NCBI GenBank assembly: GCA_023391695.1
Contig: JAEWAK010000030.1
Span: forward strand, 52,343-116,342
Direction of reading: 5' to 3'
DNA length: 64,000 nt
DNA from: Bacillota bacterium
Lineage (GTDB): Bacteria > Bacillota > Clostridia > Lachnospirales > Lachnospiraceae
Position 1 is the stretch's first letter. Every line of letters begins with the position of its first letter. This document shows positions 9,119-19,192 of the stretch, in pieces. Position numbers and translations under genes: made by a program. The notes beneath the pieces were generated by a model. It had not been told where the DNA came from. It ran no database searches and saw nothing but the letters and a program-made list of their open reading frames with translations.

Positions 9119-9155
9119 TAAGTCCCTGCCCTTATTTTTTAAGGGCAGGGACTTA
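9119..9155. repeat. Perfect 16-bp intergenic hairpin in the operon
   Basis: Arms TAAGTCCCTGCCCTTA (9119-9134) and its exact complement (9140-9155) enclose a 5-base loop. On the transcribed minus strand it directly follows the giant gene stop and has no T-run, so it looks more like an RNA-stabilising or processing stem than a full terminator. The same TAAGTCCCTG stem recurs at 52071-52128. Confidence 0.85.
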
Positions 9156-9159
9156 TGTT

Positions 9160-12100
9160 TTATGATGCCGTAAGATAATTCCACATAGTATTATCTTCCG
9201 TACCGTCATCTACTCTGACTTTAATAATGTAAGTATAAATTGTATCATTCTGAGCAAGGGTTGCTGTAATCGTTGTATTTCCCTTTTTAATGCCTTTTAT
9301 GACTCCATACTTGTTTACGGTTGCAATACTGCTGTCCGAGGTGATATAAGATACGGCAGCGTTATTTGCATAACCCTTCAGATTGATTTTTGTTGTCTTA
9401 TCCTTATTAACCAGTTTGTATACCATAAGGACCGGATTATCTGAGGACGTCTGTATTGCCTGATCTTTTAAATTTAAGGTCCTTTTTTCACCGCCCTTTA
9501 CAGTTACATTAACCGTAAATTGGTAAGGGATACCGTCTTTGGTTACCGTTCCGGTTATTTTTGTTTTTCCGAGCTTAACAGGCGTAATTGTACCTGTCTG
9601 ATTAATTTTAGCTATGCTGCTGTCGGCACTCTTATAAGAAACCTTCGCATTTTTCGAAATATTAGCTATATTTAAATTAAACTCAGATCCAAGGTAAATC
9701 AGCTTATCCATGGTGAAATCTGGGATAGCAACCGGCTTTTCTACGTTAACGGTCTGGGTGTATACCTGTTTCGGTTTTTCTTCTTCCCTGGCATAGAAAG
9801 AATAATTTACCTGTTCTTTCTTGTTGCCCTGGCCGACTGTCTCCACCAAGTCAATCTCTTTTGTCCATTCGGATTCCAGGGTAGGAGCAATCTCCCAGCC
9901 ATCTTCCGCAACGATTTTTTTATCTTTGATCGTTTTATCTGCCGGTGTTTTTATAACCGGTACTTCTGCTTTTTCTACCGGCAGGACAACCACCGAATTT
10001 TCCGGGATTTTAATTTCCAAATCTCCTGTGTTTCCGGAATCCGTTCCGTCAGTTTCACCTGCATTTTCTTCACCTGTATTTTCCTGTAACTTTTCTAATT
10101 CCTTTTTTGCATTTTCCAGGTCCGTTAGTGCCTGATCCAATTTATCTTTCAGTTCTTTCACTTCGGTTGTATTATTGGAATTTCCACTATTACCACTTCC
10201 GGAATTATTCCTGCTTTCCAATTGCTTTTTTAAATTCTCAATTTCAACTTTCAGAGCAGCATTTTCATTCTCCAGATTTACCTTACCGGCTGCCATGTCC
10301 GCAAGCTGTTTTCTTAATTCCTCAATGGTACTGTTGGCAGTTTCCAGAAGGGTTTCCAGTCTTACGATTTCACTTTCCAAAGCAGTTTTCTCTGTAGTAA
10401 GTTCAGTGACCTGTATATTTAAATTATGAATAGACTCCTGCAGCTCTTGATTGATTTGGATCATCTGATTGATTTGATCCGTTAAATCAAGGATCTGCTT
10501 TTTTAATTCCACAACATCCCCATCCGATAATTTTAATAATTCATCAATTCTTTGCTGGAGAGAACGGTTTAAATTCTCTGCCTCCTGCAGACTGGTAATC
10601 AATTCATTCTTTTCCTTTTCCAGTTTAATTACCCTGGCTTCTGATTCAGAAAGTGCCGTCTGCAGCTCAAGGATCTTATCTTTTATTCCATCCTCATCCT
10701 CCGAGCCGACTAAGTCCATGAGTTCCTGTAATTTTTGGATCAGGACTGAGTTATTATTCCTGACCGTAATAAGTTCCGCATTTAATTGGTCCAGCTGGTC
10801 CTGCAACAAACTATTATTGGCGATTTCCTGTTGAAGCTGTGCTTTAAGCTGCCGTATGGCCGGAATGATTTCATCATCCTTCACCACCCCTAATTCACCC
10901 TTTATTAAGGCTAATAAGGCATTTAATGAGGTTATGGTATTATTGGCCGAGTCAAGCTGCCCCTGCAGGGTTATATTTCTGTTATACAAAACTTCCAGAT
11001 CACTTTGGAGGTTGGTAATATCGCTCTCAAATCCGGATATGATGTTCTGCAGCTCTGTTACTCTGCCCACTAATACAGCATTCTCTTCCTCACTGTCTGC
11101 TAACCTGCCGTTCAGGATTATGATTTGCTCATTCAGCGTGGTAATCTGATTATTTAATTCCGTTACCGTAATCTGTAAGGAATTCCTTTCCTCTGTGACA
11201 GTATCAAGCTGAATCTGCAGGGAGGATACCGTATGATTTAAGGTTGTAATCTGAACATTCAGTTCAATTATAGTCTGGTTTAAGGTTTCCTTATCCGCTC
11301 CTTCTTGCTGCAGGGCTTCTTCTAACTCCGAAATATGGTTATTTAATTCAATGATCTGATTATTTAAAACCGTTATCTGCCCTTCCAAACCATTAATTGT
11401 AATCTGTAAGGTAGCTTTTTCCTCATTGGCAGCACTTAACTGCCCTGTTAAGGTATTTACCTCGGTTGTCAGATCATTTACCTGACGGGTCAGATCATCA
11501 ATTGTTTCGTTGGCCTCATCCAGAAGGCCTTGCAGCCTTTGTATCTCATTTTCCAACGCTGTTTTCTGACCATTCAGAGCTTCTACCTGGCTTTTTAAGT
11601 GGTTATTCTGTTCTGTTAAAGAATTTATATCATTCTGTAAATTTGTGATCTCGGTTTCTAAAAAGGATATGGTATTATGTAATTCCGTAACCTGGTTAGC
11701 CAGTTGGGTATTTTCTTCTTCACTGTCTGCCAGTCTTCCTTCCAGAATTGTTATCTGGAGGTTTAAATTAATGATGTCATTACTTAGATCTGTCACGGTC
11801 CCTTCCAAGATTGTTTTATCTTCATTGGCAACTTCCAGATCCAATTGTAGGGAAGCTATCTGCTGATTCAGGGCGGCAATCTGATTATTTAATTCTATAA
11901 TTGTCTGATTAAGGGTTTCGTTATCCCCCTCCGCATCCTGCAGTTCCTGCTCCAAGTCCGTTATATGTCCCTGCAGTTCAGTAATCAGGTTTGTATAAGT
12001 CTCAATCTGGCTTTCCAACCCGTTAATGGTATCCTGCAAGGCATCCTTTTCCTGGTTTACGGTATTTAACTGATCCGTCAGGGTTCCCACCTGAGAGGCC

Positions 12101-14328
12101 AGTTCCAAAACAAGGTTATTCAGATCCGTCATATCATCTTCTAACGGATTATTTTCCACTATAACCAGGATTGGGACAGAATCAATATAGCCTGAATCTT
12201 CATATACCCGGCATAGATAAGATCCGGAATCCTCCAATACCACCGAATTTAATAGCAGTTTGCTATCCGAAGCATCCGGAATCACTTCCCCGTTTTTATA
12301 CCATTGATAAGTCAATTCTCTGGTGCTTAAAGAAGGTCTTGCATTTACATAAAGTTCGGTTGAATAACCCTTAATCAATGTTTTTCCGGATGACTGGGAT
12401 ATAATTTTTAATTCGCCCTCTTCTTCCGGCTGGCTTTCATCAATTGTTACAATAATCGAAATGGAGGTAACCGTTCGGCCATCCGATTCCGTAATGACAC
12501 AGGTATAGGTACCCGCATCCGAGACTTTCATTGATGATAAATTTAAAACGGGTGATGTTTTACCGGTAAGTATTTCCCCATTCTTATACCACTGATAAGT
12601 TAAGGTATTCCCTTCCGTGTATGGTACAGCCGTAACATACATTGTCCCTGGCATTCCTTTTATGAAAGTGAGATCCGGATTGCTCTGTTCTGTTATGATC
12701 GGGTTATCGTCATAAAACTCCCCAACCTCTCCATCCGAAATGACTGCATGTTTTACCTCACCGGTTGAAATTAGTTTAATGTAAATACGGGTTGCATTAT
12801 CCGGTATGACTGCCTTAAAATATCCTGCAGCGTCAGTCGTAGCATTATTCCAATCACTATTACCGAAAGAATACTGGATTGCAGAATTTAAATACGGTGT
12901 CGCAATATCTGTAGCTTCCTTTACCGGATCCAGTTCCCCTATAATATTAGAATTAGTAGTTGATTCTTGTGTTTCTATAGCAGTAAAAGTTTTTGAATAC
13001 TCTATGCCGTCTGTATCCGTTACATGTACCGTATGTTCCCCCGTAGGTAAATATAAATGCAGATAACCGTCTGTATCTGTCCATAGATTAACGGGATCCC
13101 TGCCATCTATCGATACGCTTACTATGGAATTTGACGCGCCGGGTACTTTTATTTTGTTCAAAAACAAGTCATGGTTTTCTAGATCGATTGGATTTATCCG
13201 GCCAGACCGATAAAATCTTTTAGTACTGCCAGGCGTTCCCTGGAAATTAAAACTACTGTCATCCGATACTATAATGTTAGTGCTATATTTCATGTAATAA
13301 TCATAAGTTGCGGATGCACTGGTTATTAATGTTGACCCTTGTACTAAAACGGTATATTCAGATATAAAACCAGATCTAATACTGCCGGCACTTACGGTTC
13401 CAATTGCATTCAGCCTTGAATTTATAATTTTATTGGCCGCCGCTTGCAGGATAAACCCTTTACTGTTTATATTACTATCTTGTATTATTGCTGTGGAAGG
13501 TCCCTGCCCTACAATAATATCTCCTATTCCTTGATTGTCTGATATCGTAGTATTTACTATTTCAACATTTGTTTTTGACCTTAAAGTAAAGTCGCTGTTG
13601 AAAATACTGTTTTCTATGGTAGTCTGACTACTGTAGTTTGCCAGATTATCATAGTAAGAAGAATCAAGAATCGCCTTTGAATTAACAATACAATCGAATA
13701 AATACAAACTTTTAGGTACACTAACCCGCCAAGAATAAGTATTTACATTTAAACCATTAATATTTAAACTCTCCAATTTATTAACTTCATATATTGAGAC
13801 ACCGTCACTACCACTAACACTGCCATTTACGCTATTACCTTCTATCCCGGTAATATTAAGATTGGTAAGATTAGTTAGGTTATATGCAAGCTTATTACTA
13901 AAAGTACAATTACCCTCTATAATTATATTTAAAGCTCCCGCAGCGGTACCGGTAATATACCCATTCGTTGAAACATTGATAAAATGAATAACCGGCAGAT
14001 TGGAACCATTAACGGTTAGGTTCCAGCCATTACCTTGCGTCCCTGTAAGTACAAGTTCTCCGATCACCTCACCTTCCCCTATAACATTACCGCTTGAATC
14101 TTTTTGCACATAATTTTGATCCGTTACGGTAATTGGCCCATCCATAATATTTAGCGTAGTATTTGTATCCTCCACACCCATCACCGTTATGGCTGCCGGG
14201 CTTACGGTAGATACATCACTTTCAGGATTCGTATCTTCCGCTTTTATTGTCCTTGCCGGCAATATTGGTAATGCCAAGATAACGGCCAATATTAATGACA
14301 GAACTTTATATAGACTCTTTCTATTCAT
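9160..14328 (-). CDS. Giant surface protein: beta-helix, two Ig-like, long coiled coil, Big2 repeats
   Basis: About 1722 residues. Order: signal peptide (LSLILAVILALPILPA); a repetitive beta-helix-like part to about residue 380, rich in Asn/Ile/Ser rungs; a carboxypeptidase-regulatory-like stretch (HLYLPTGEHTVHV); two Ig-like domains with the TYQWYKNGE and DAGTYTC/DSGSYLCRV signatures (about 530-720); then some 700 residues of coiled coil (repeated LNNQI, LTTEV, LEGQI heptads). A Ser/Gly/Asn and acidic linker follows, then two Big2-like repeats (SSIAKINQTGTITPVKLGKT and SSIATVNKYG). There is no LPXTG or SLH. The ATG at 14328 has AAAGGA upstream; the ATG at 14367 is an alternative. Placed between pilin-like genes, it is the likely exported stalk or adhesin of the system (inference). 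Confidence 0.75.
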   Translation of the reverse strand: MNRKSLYKVLSLILAVILALPILPARTIKAEDTNPESDVSTVSPAAITVMGVEDTNTTLNIMDGPITVTDQNYVQKDSSGNVIGEGEVIGELVLTGTQGNGWNLTVNGSNLPVIHFINVSTNGYITGTAAGALNIIIEGNCTFSNKLAYNLTNLTNLNITGIEGNSVNGSVSGSDGVSIYEVNKLESLNINGLNVNTYSWRVSVPKSLYLFDCIVNSKAILDSSYYDNLANYSSQTTIENSIFNSDFTLRSKTNVEIVNTTISDNQGIGDIIVGQGPSTAIIQDSNINSKGFILQAAANKIINSRLNAIGTVSAGSIRSGFISEYTVLVQGSTLITSASATYDYYMKYSTNIIVSDDSSFNFQGTPGSTKRFYRSGRINPIDLENHDLFLNKIKVPGASNSIVSVSIDGRDPVNLWTDTDGYLHLYLPTGEHTVHVTDTDGIEYSKTFTAIETQESTTNSNIIGELDPVKEATDIATPYLNSAIQYSFGNSDWNNATTDAAGYFKAVIPDNATRIYIKLISTGEVKHAVISDGEVGEFYDDNPIITEQSNPDLTFIKGMPGTMYVTAVPYTEGNTLTYQWYKNGEILTGKTSPVLNLSSMKVSDAGTYTCVITESDGRTVTSISIIVTIDESQPEEEGELKIISQSSGKTLIKGYSTELYVNARPSLSTRELTYQWYKNGEVIPDASDSKLLLNSVVLEDSGSYLCRVYEDSGYIDSVPILVIVENNPLEDDMTDLNNLVLELASQVGTLTDQLNTVNQEKDALQDTINGLESQIETYTNLITELQGHITDLEQELQDAEGDNETLNQTIIELNNQIAALNQQIASLQLDLEVANEDKTILEGTVTDLSNDIINLNLQITILEGRLADSEEENTQLANQVTELHNTISFLETEITNLQNDINSLTEQNNHLKSQVEALNGQKTALENEIQRLQGLLDEANETIDDLTRQVNDLTTEVNTLTGQLSAANEEKATLQITINGLEGQITVLNNQIIELNNHISELEEALQQEGADKETLNQTIIELNVQITTLNHTVSSLQIQLDTVTEERNSLQITVTELNNQITTLNEQIIILNGRLADSEEENAVLVGRVTELQNIISGFESDITNLQSDLEVLYNRNITLQGQLDSANNTITSLNALLALIKGELGVVKDDEIIPAIRQLKAQLQQEIANNSLLQDQLDQLNAELITVRNNNSVLIQKLQELMDLVGSEDEDGIKDKILELQTALSESEARVIKLEKEKNELITSLQEAENLNRSLQQRIDELLKLSDGDVVELKKQILDLTDQINQMIQINQELQESIHNLNIQVTELTTEKTALESEIVRLETLLETANSTIEELRKQLADMAAGKVNLENENAALKVEIENLKKQLESRNNSGSGNSGNSNNTTEVKELKDKLDQALTDLENAKKELEKLQENTGEENAGETDGTDSGNTGDLEIKIPENSVVVLPVEKAEVPVIKTPADKTIKDKKIVAEDGWEIAPTLESEWTKEIDLVETVGQGNKKEQVNYSFYAREEEKPKQVYTQTVNVEKPVAIPDFTMDKLIYLGSEFNLNIANISKNAKVSYKSADSSIAKINQTGTITPVKLGKTKITGTVTKDGIPYQFTVNVTVKGGEKRTLNLKDQAIQTSSDNPVLMVYKLVNKDKTTKINLKGYANNAAVSYITSDSSIATVNKYGVIKGIKKGNTTITATLAQNDTIYTYIIKVRVDDGTEDNTMWNYLTAS

Positions 14329-14379
14329 CCGTTTTCCTTTCTTTTTTGGTAGGACCCTATTTAACATAGAGTCCTTTTA

Positions 14380-14760
14380 CTAACTTTTATAGATTACCTT
14401 TACAATGTTTCCGGAAGAATCAAATAAATATGATTTCGTATATTCCCTCTGGGGGACTATGGAGAAATCAAACTCCTGGTAATTATAATTCTCCTTTAAT
14501 ATTGTCATATTATTGATTTGAATATCATAATCCAGATCACCCAAAAGCGTAGTAATCATTTCCGCATAGGTAACCTTCCCCTTCTTAATTTCATCCAATG
14601 ACCGTTCATTTTCATAAAATATGTCATCTCTGCTTATTTCAGCTTTCGTTGAGACTACAAGAAAATTCAATTCTCTGTAACTCATTAAGAATAAGGTACC
14701 GGCTGCACAGAATAGAAAAACACCAAATGCGATTTCCATTAATTTGGTTACATTCTGCAT
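14380..14760 (-). CDS. Pilin-like single-pass membrane protein, 126 residues
   Basis: A short N-terminus (MQNVTKLMEIA) leads into a hydrophobic helix (FGVFLFCAAGTLFLMSY) and an extracytoplasmic domain of about 95 residues that ends in a beta strand (SGNIVKVIYKS). It has the size and topology of a minor pilin, but the classical prepilin cleavage motif is not seen. It starts three bases after the stop of the 149-residue pilin-like gene and ends 51 bases before the giant gene, so it is tightly embedded in the operon. Confidence 0.65.
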   Translation of the reverse strand: MQNVTKLMEIAFGVFLFCAAGTLFLMSYRELNFLVVSTKAEISRDDIFYENERSLDEIKKGKVTYAEMITTLLGDLDYDIQINNMTILKENYNYQEFDFSIVPQREYTKSYLFDSSGNIVKVIYKS

Positions 14761-14763
14761 AGC

Positions 14764-15213
14764 TTACTGTTGTTCAAACGAAATACCTATGATGGTATCA
14801 TTTACGTCGCGTAATATCTCACCGGTGAACTGCGCTTTTTGGTTTATATAATAATCACTTGTGATGGTCTGGGTATTTTTAACCGATGCAGTACTTTCAT
14901 TTCCCAATTCCTTATCATTATTCGTTAATAACCGGTTATAATAAACAATTGATTTTTTGGTAGTTACTTTTACAGCGATATCTTCACTTTTATATTTATT
15001 TATAGCATTAATTACTTCGCTTCCGGTTACATCCAGCCCGTCATACATTACCTTATCGGATTCGGCCACTTCCTTATTCATACGGCTGATTTGTCCTGTA
15101 CCGTTGGTAGCTGCCGCACTTGCTTCCCTGCTGATATAAAAACCAATTCCTACTATAAGGCAGGTAATAATTACTCCTGCTGCCAAAATTAATCCTTTTA
15201 ATGAATTATCCAT
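14764..15213 (-). CDS. Pilin-like single-pass membrane protein, 149 residues
   Basis: The start at 15213 is chosen for its AAAGGAGA site; the frame is open further upstream but has no such site. It begins MDNSLKGLILAAGVIITC, a short basic n-region directly followed by a hydrophobic helix. An Ala-rich stretch (REASAAATNGTG) and a soluble domain follow. It is probably the major or first minor pilin of the Tad-like system. The first three bases after its stop lead into the next pilin-like gene. The 146 bases upstream of its start hold no gene. The exact family is not recognised. Confidence 0.65.
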   Translation of the reverse strand: MDNSLKGLILAAGVIITCLIVGIGFYISREASAAATNGTGQISRMNKEVAESDKVMYDGLDVTGSEVINAINKYKSEDIAVKVTTKKSIVYYNRLLTNNDKELGNESTASVKNTQTITSDYYINQKAQFTGEILRDVNDTIIGISFEQQ

Positions 15214-15359
15214 TTTTTTTATCTCCTTTTCATAATTTGAATATTCGAAACTTTTATAACTTTGTGCCACACTCAATATCAGTTTCATTAATTCCCATTA
15301 GTTTCTATTCGATTCCAAGTGGGTATTCGCATTCCGCCTCGCTCCATATTTGCGTCCAG

Positions 15360-17384
15360 TTAATAAATCCCTTTCATCTGCTCCATATATCCGGCATACT
15401 GCGTCAGGCCTTCTACTATAAACGGAATAATCAGATATAAACCAATAGTCAGGAAGAACGGTGTAAAGGCTATGACTTTTCCAAGTGTCGATTTATCATT
15501 AATGTTGATTTCATTCTCCAGTTTTCGTTTTTCCTGGTAATGATTGCGTTCTACTGCTATTTCATCAAAAGCTTTACTGATCCCGATTCTGTCACTGATC
15601 TGAAGATTTTCCACTAGCTTGACGAAGGGTTCGTAGGGTTCTTTTAATTTCAGTTCTTCCAGTACCTCTAAATCCCCGGATTGTAAGTCGTTTATGCATT
15701 CCTGAATGGATTTTTTAAAGATAACAGCAAAGTTCTCCATCCAGACCAGAATCGTTTCTATGGTCATCCGGTCAACATGCATCAGCATAAGGATAATAGA
15801 GTGAAACTGAACAACTTCATCTTCCATATTCAACTGTCTTAATTTTTTTATAAACAGCAGCTGCAAACAGGGTATATAATTAGCTGCTGCGGCAGCCAAA
15901 AAAGTGATTAACAGTTCATACCACCGGTAATATTCACTATGATAATCATTAATCCTCGTTACAATTTCTTCAGCCGTCATTGTCATCAGCTGTTTACTCT
16001 TAATCACCCCTTCCTGTATCAATTTGTCTTCCACTTCTTTTTTTGAAACTTTCCGTTCTTTAAATTCATTAACATAATTCCTTACAGCTTCTTTTATTTT
16101 TTCAATTTGCTGCTCCGGTATGGAAGAACTTAAATAATTAATATTATTGAAATTGGTAAGTAATTGAATTTTATTATTGTGATGTATGGTAATAGAAATC
16201 AGGATGCAGCCCAAAAACGCGGCTACGCTGTAGATAGTCCTTTTTAAGACAAATTGTTTTGGTGTTATGTTCTCACCGGTCTTTCTGATTAAATCCTGTA
16301 TTTTCAAAGTTTTTCCGTAGTTTTTGCTTATTATATTATTCAGGATCCGGTTTATCACCGGAATTTTTGACAGGAAGTCAATAAGAATGTAATTGTTTAA
16401 TTCGGCCGGCCTGTTTTCTTTCATCCGGTTAATCAGATTATATGACGTTAACGTAGTTATAAAAATTAAAACCATTGTGAGAATACCAAATGCGCCGCTG
16501 TAATAACTTTTCATTTCGGGTAAGCTTAAAACAGCCCAGTTTTCAATGGTTTTTAAAAATAAAACCGGTGTTACACAAACAAAAATCAGACCGGAGAAAA
16601 GATGTTTTATTTTCTCCCTTTTTAATATCTCTGTATTAATTTCCTGTTTCAAATATTTTATATTGGTTAAAAATAAGGATTGATTATCCACCTTCTTATC
16701 CCCGAAAGTTATCATCATGACACATAAGGATAAGAAAATTTTTAAAAACCGGTCAGGTATATTTTCATTATATTTGCTGACTTCTTCTTCCACCTCTTCG
16801 GAATCTAATATGGCATGGATTCTGGCTGCATGCAATTTGACGGGATAAGGTGCAGCTTCAATGGAGTCATAAACCGCTTCTGTGACCATCCCATGGGACT
16901 GATAATTATGCCTTACATCCCCAAGTAATTTATCAAATTGCTTTAGTAGTATAATTTCATTGTTTTCTACTGCTGTATATACTATCTGGTTATTTATAAT
17001 AAACAGAAATGCAATGGTGAGTGTTGTTGAATATAAGGTGGGACTTCTGGCTAATAAAAGTAGAATGACCAACAGATCCAATCCCCAGGTTTTTAGTATC
17101 ATTTTCATGGTACCGTGTGCAATTTGTATATGATCTCCGGGCATATGTATTTCAAACTGCCTGGTTATCTTTTTTATGTACCGCTTTGTCAATTTCCACT
17201 GGCTGAAAAAATCGTACCAGATACTTAATATATCTTTTTCCGGCTTTTTATTGATATTCAAAAAAATAGAATATTTCTGTTTTTCCTCCAGATTTTTTTT
17301 AATCCGGAAATAGAGAACGGATAAAAGCACGATTGAAACCACCAGTAAAAAAAGCAATAATTGAACCATCTGCAAATTACTCAT
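15360..17384 (-). CDS. TadB/TadC-like membrane platform protein, 674 residues
   Basis: The protein appears to hold two T2SSF (GspF-like) units in one chain, as if TadB and TadC were fused. One unit is around residues 90-330, with membrane helices near LLVILLLLARSPTLY and FGILTMVLIFITTLTSYNLI. The other is around 480-674, with a helical cytoplasmic part (FHSIILMLMHVDRMTIETIL) and the final helix FFLTIGLYLIIPFIVEGL. Platform proteins of this family sit in the inner membrane and work with the CpaF ATPase. Its start overlaps the ATPase stop by four bases (ATGA type). Most systems use two separate proteins of about 300 residues each. Confidence 0.75.
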   Translation of the reverse strand: MSNLQMVQLLLFLLVVSIVLLSVLYFRIKKNLEEKQKYSIFLNINKKPEKDILSIWYDFFSQWKLTKRYIKKITRQFEIHMPGDHIQIAHGTMKMILKTWGLDLLVILLLLARSPTLYSTTLTIAFLFIINNQIVYTAVENNEIILLKQFDKLLGDVRHNYQSHGMVTEAVYDSIEAAPYPVKLHAARIHAILDSEEVEEEVSKYNENIPDRFLKIFLSLCVMMITFGDKKVDNQSLFLTNIKYLKQEINTEILKREKIKHLFSGLIFVCVTPVLFLKTIENWAVLSLPEMKSYYSGAFGILTMVLIFITTLTSYNLINRMKENRPAELNNYILIDFLSKIPVINRILNNIISKNYGKTLKIQDLIRKTGENITPKQFVLKRTIYSVAAFLGCILISITIHHNNKIQLLTNFNNINYLSSSIPEQQIEKIKEAVRNYVNEFKERKVSKKEVEDKLIQEGVIKSKQLMTMTAEEIVTRINDYHSEYYRWYELLITFLAAAAANYIPCLQLLFIKKLRQLNMEDEVVQFHSIILMLMHVDRMTIETILVWMENFAVIFKKSIQECINDLQSGDLEVLEELKLKEPYEPFVKLVENLQISDRIGISKAFDEIAVERNHYQEKRKLENEININDKSTLGKVIAFTPFFLTIGLYLIIPFIVEGLTQYAGYMEQMKGIY

Positions 17385-19192
17385 TGCATATCCACCTGTA
17401 CCTCCCTATGAAACAGCATCATGAATTCTTTTCTTTCGTCTTCATTCAGGTTCTTTAAAATCCGGTCACCGGCCCTTTTGCTGAAGGAATTTTTCAATTC
17501 ATATTTACCGTTCTCAAACCTGGCAATATCTACGGTTTTATAGGTTCTGAGGCTGTTCATCCTTTTAAAATACCGGGAAGCGGCAGGTTTAAATACAGAA
17601 AGCTCAGGCTCCTTATCTTCAACAGGAACAATTTCCGTAATCCTGGATATATATCTGTGTCCGCCTGCATTTTCCATATGTATATCAATATTAATGGCTT
17701 TTACAACCTGTTCTTCGGCAAGAAATTCATTATGAAACCCGCCAACCCTTAATTGGGCGATCTTAAGATTATCAATCAGATCTTCCGTTGTCTGGGCATG
17801 GTGTGAGCACATGGTCATTTTGGATATTTGGGAAGTTTCTACCAGCCAGTTGGCTGCCGTATGAGAGGTAACTTCTCCCAATATAATTACCGTACCGTCG
17901 GTTTTTTTCATGATATCCAGAGCTTCCTGTCCGGAAATTAGATCCGTTTCCCTCAAGGTGAGTATATTAAAATCCTGATAAACTTTACTTAAGTTCAGCT
18001 CAAATATCTGCTCATGGACCCGCAGCGTATAAATCCTCCTGATATATTGGATCAACAGTTTCAACAGAGTTGTCTTCCCGCTTCCCATTTCCCCGGTTAT
18101 AACGATTACAAGGCATCCCCTGACCATCCATTTTAAGATATCGAGTAACATCTCGTTCCCTTCATCCGTAATAATTTTGTGAATATTCATATCAACGATA
18201 CTGTCATGCTTCCGGACAAAGAATGCCCACCGGTCTGAAAAGGGAGGTCTGAAAGTTACGACTCTCGAACCATCCTTCATATCGTTTGCAATATAACCTT
18301 TTGCTTCGCTGAGCTGTCCGGGGTTACCATACCGGTAAATATTTTTGCAGACCCGCACTAACTCGTTTTGTAACCCAAACCCCAGAAAGGATAAATGGGT
18401 TGTCTTACCCTTAAAAAATATCCAGATACTGTTGTATGCATTCCGATTTTCCTGATTCAGCCTTCCGAAATTTTCAGCATCATAAGTATAAAAATCAAAC
18501 GGTATCCCTGAAATCCCGCCGGAAACCCCATCAATTTTCATGTCCCTGATTTCATCAATCACCCCAAAACCTTTATACATTTGGTAAATCCGCTGGGCTA
18601 AAACCTCCAGCTTATCAATAAAATGTAAATAAATGCTTTCGGTATCATAAATTTCTTCTATTTCCTCCCCGGTTATTTCGTAATTTTCCATCTCCCCGAC
18701 CGTTTTAACGTCTGCCAGATGATAAGTTTCAATCAGCATAGTTAAGGCATCATATCGATATTGTTTTTTATAGATATACAGAATAATTTCAAATTTATCC
18801 TGGGCCGATAACAGACCGCTGCGGTTAAAGGGAATAACACGGTCAATATTCTCTTCTTTTATACTTAAATTTTTCTGCAATATTTCCTTTATATAATCTT
18901 TTACATATTCTTTTGCCCCGATATCTCCCAGACTGCAGCTTCTTAAGTTTTTCCGGATTAAACTTTTGATTTTTTCCCGCTTCCTTGTTTCCTGTTTATT
19001 CAGGTTTAAGTCTGCAATATTTTTATTTAGAATACCTTCAAATGTAACTTTGACTTCCCGGACAAGGTAAGGAATACTGTACCGGTCCGCTTCGGGTTCC
19101 CCCTGATCAAAGGAATCTTTTTTCCCTATGTAAAATAAGAACAGAGAAACGGCAGCCGTAATAAGAAGAATTAATATAACATTTAATGTCAC
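17381..19192 (-). CDS. CpaF/TadA-type secretion ATPase with N-terminal membrane segment
   Basis: 603 residues. Walker A is GEMGSGKTTLL (about 367-377), and the acidic strand VIILGEV (about 435-441) is the Walker B region. The His-box area reads KMTMCSHHAQTTEDL, related to but different from the usual GSLTTxHANS. Upstream lie the helical linker and the DGV strand typical of CpaF N-domains. Unusually, residues 4-21 (NVILILLITAAVSLFLFYIG) form a membrane helix; most CpaF ATPases are soluble. It powers assembly or export of the pilin-like proteins. It overlaps the genes on both sides by four bases. Confidence 0.85.
   Translation of the reverse strand: MTLNVILILLITAAVSLFLFYIGKKDSFDQGEPEADRYSIPYLVREVKVTFEGILNKNIADLNLNKQETRKREKIKSLIRKNLRSCSLGDIGAKEYVKDYIKEILQKNLSIKEENIDRVIPFNRSGLLSAQDKFEIILYIYKKQYRYDALTMLIETYHLADVKTVGEMENYEITGEEIEEIYDTESIYLHFIDKLEVLAQRIYQMYKGFGVIDEIRDMKIDGVSGGISGIPFDFYTYDAENFGRLNQENRNAYNSIWIFFKGKTTHLSFLGFGLQNELVRVCKNIYRYGNPGQLSEAKGYIANDMKDGSRVVTFRPPFSDRWAFFVRKHDSIVDMNIHKIITDEGNEMLLDILKWMVRGCLVIVITGEMGSGKTTLLKLLIQYIRRIYTLRVHEQIFELNLSKVYQDFNILTLRETDLISGQEALDIMKKTDGTVIILGEVTSHTAANWLVETSQISKMTMCSHHAQTTEDLIDNLKIAQLRVGGFHNEFLAEEQVVKAINIDIHMENAGGHRYISRITEIVPVEDKEPELSVFKPAASRYFKRMNSLRTYKTVDIARFENGKYELKNSFSKRAGDRILKNLNEDERKEFMMLFHREVQVDMQ

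Noticed and set aside
10107..11866. Several plus-strand frames opposite the giant gene
   Set aside because: They are shadows of the coiled-coil repeats on the minus strand and contain no recognisable domain.
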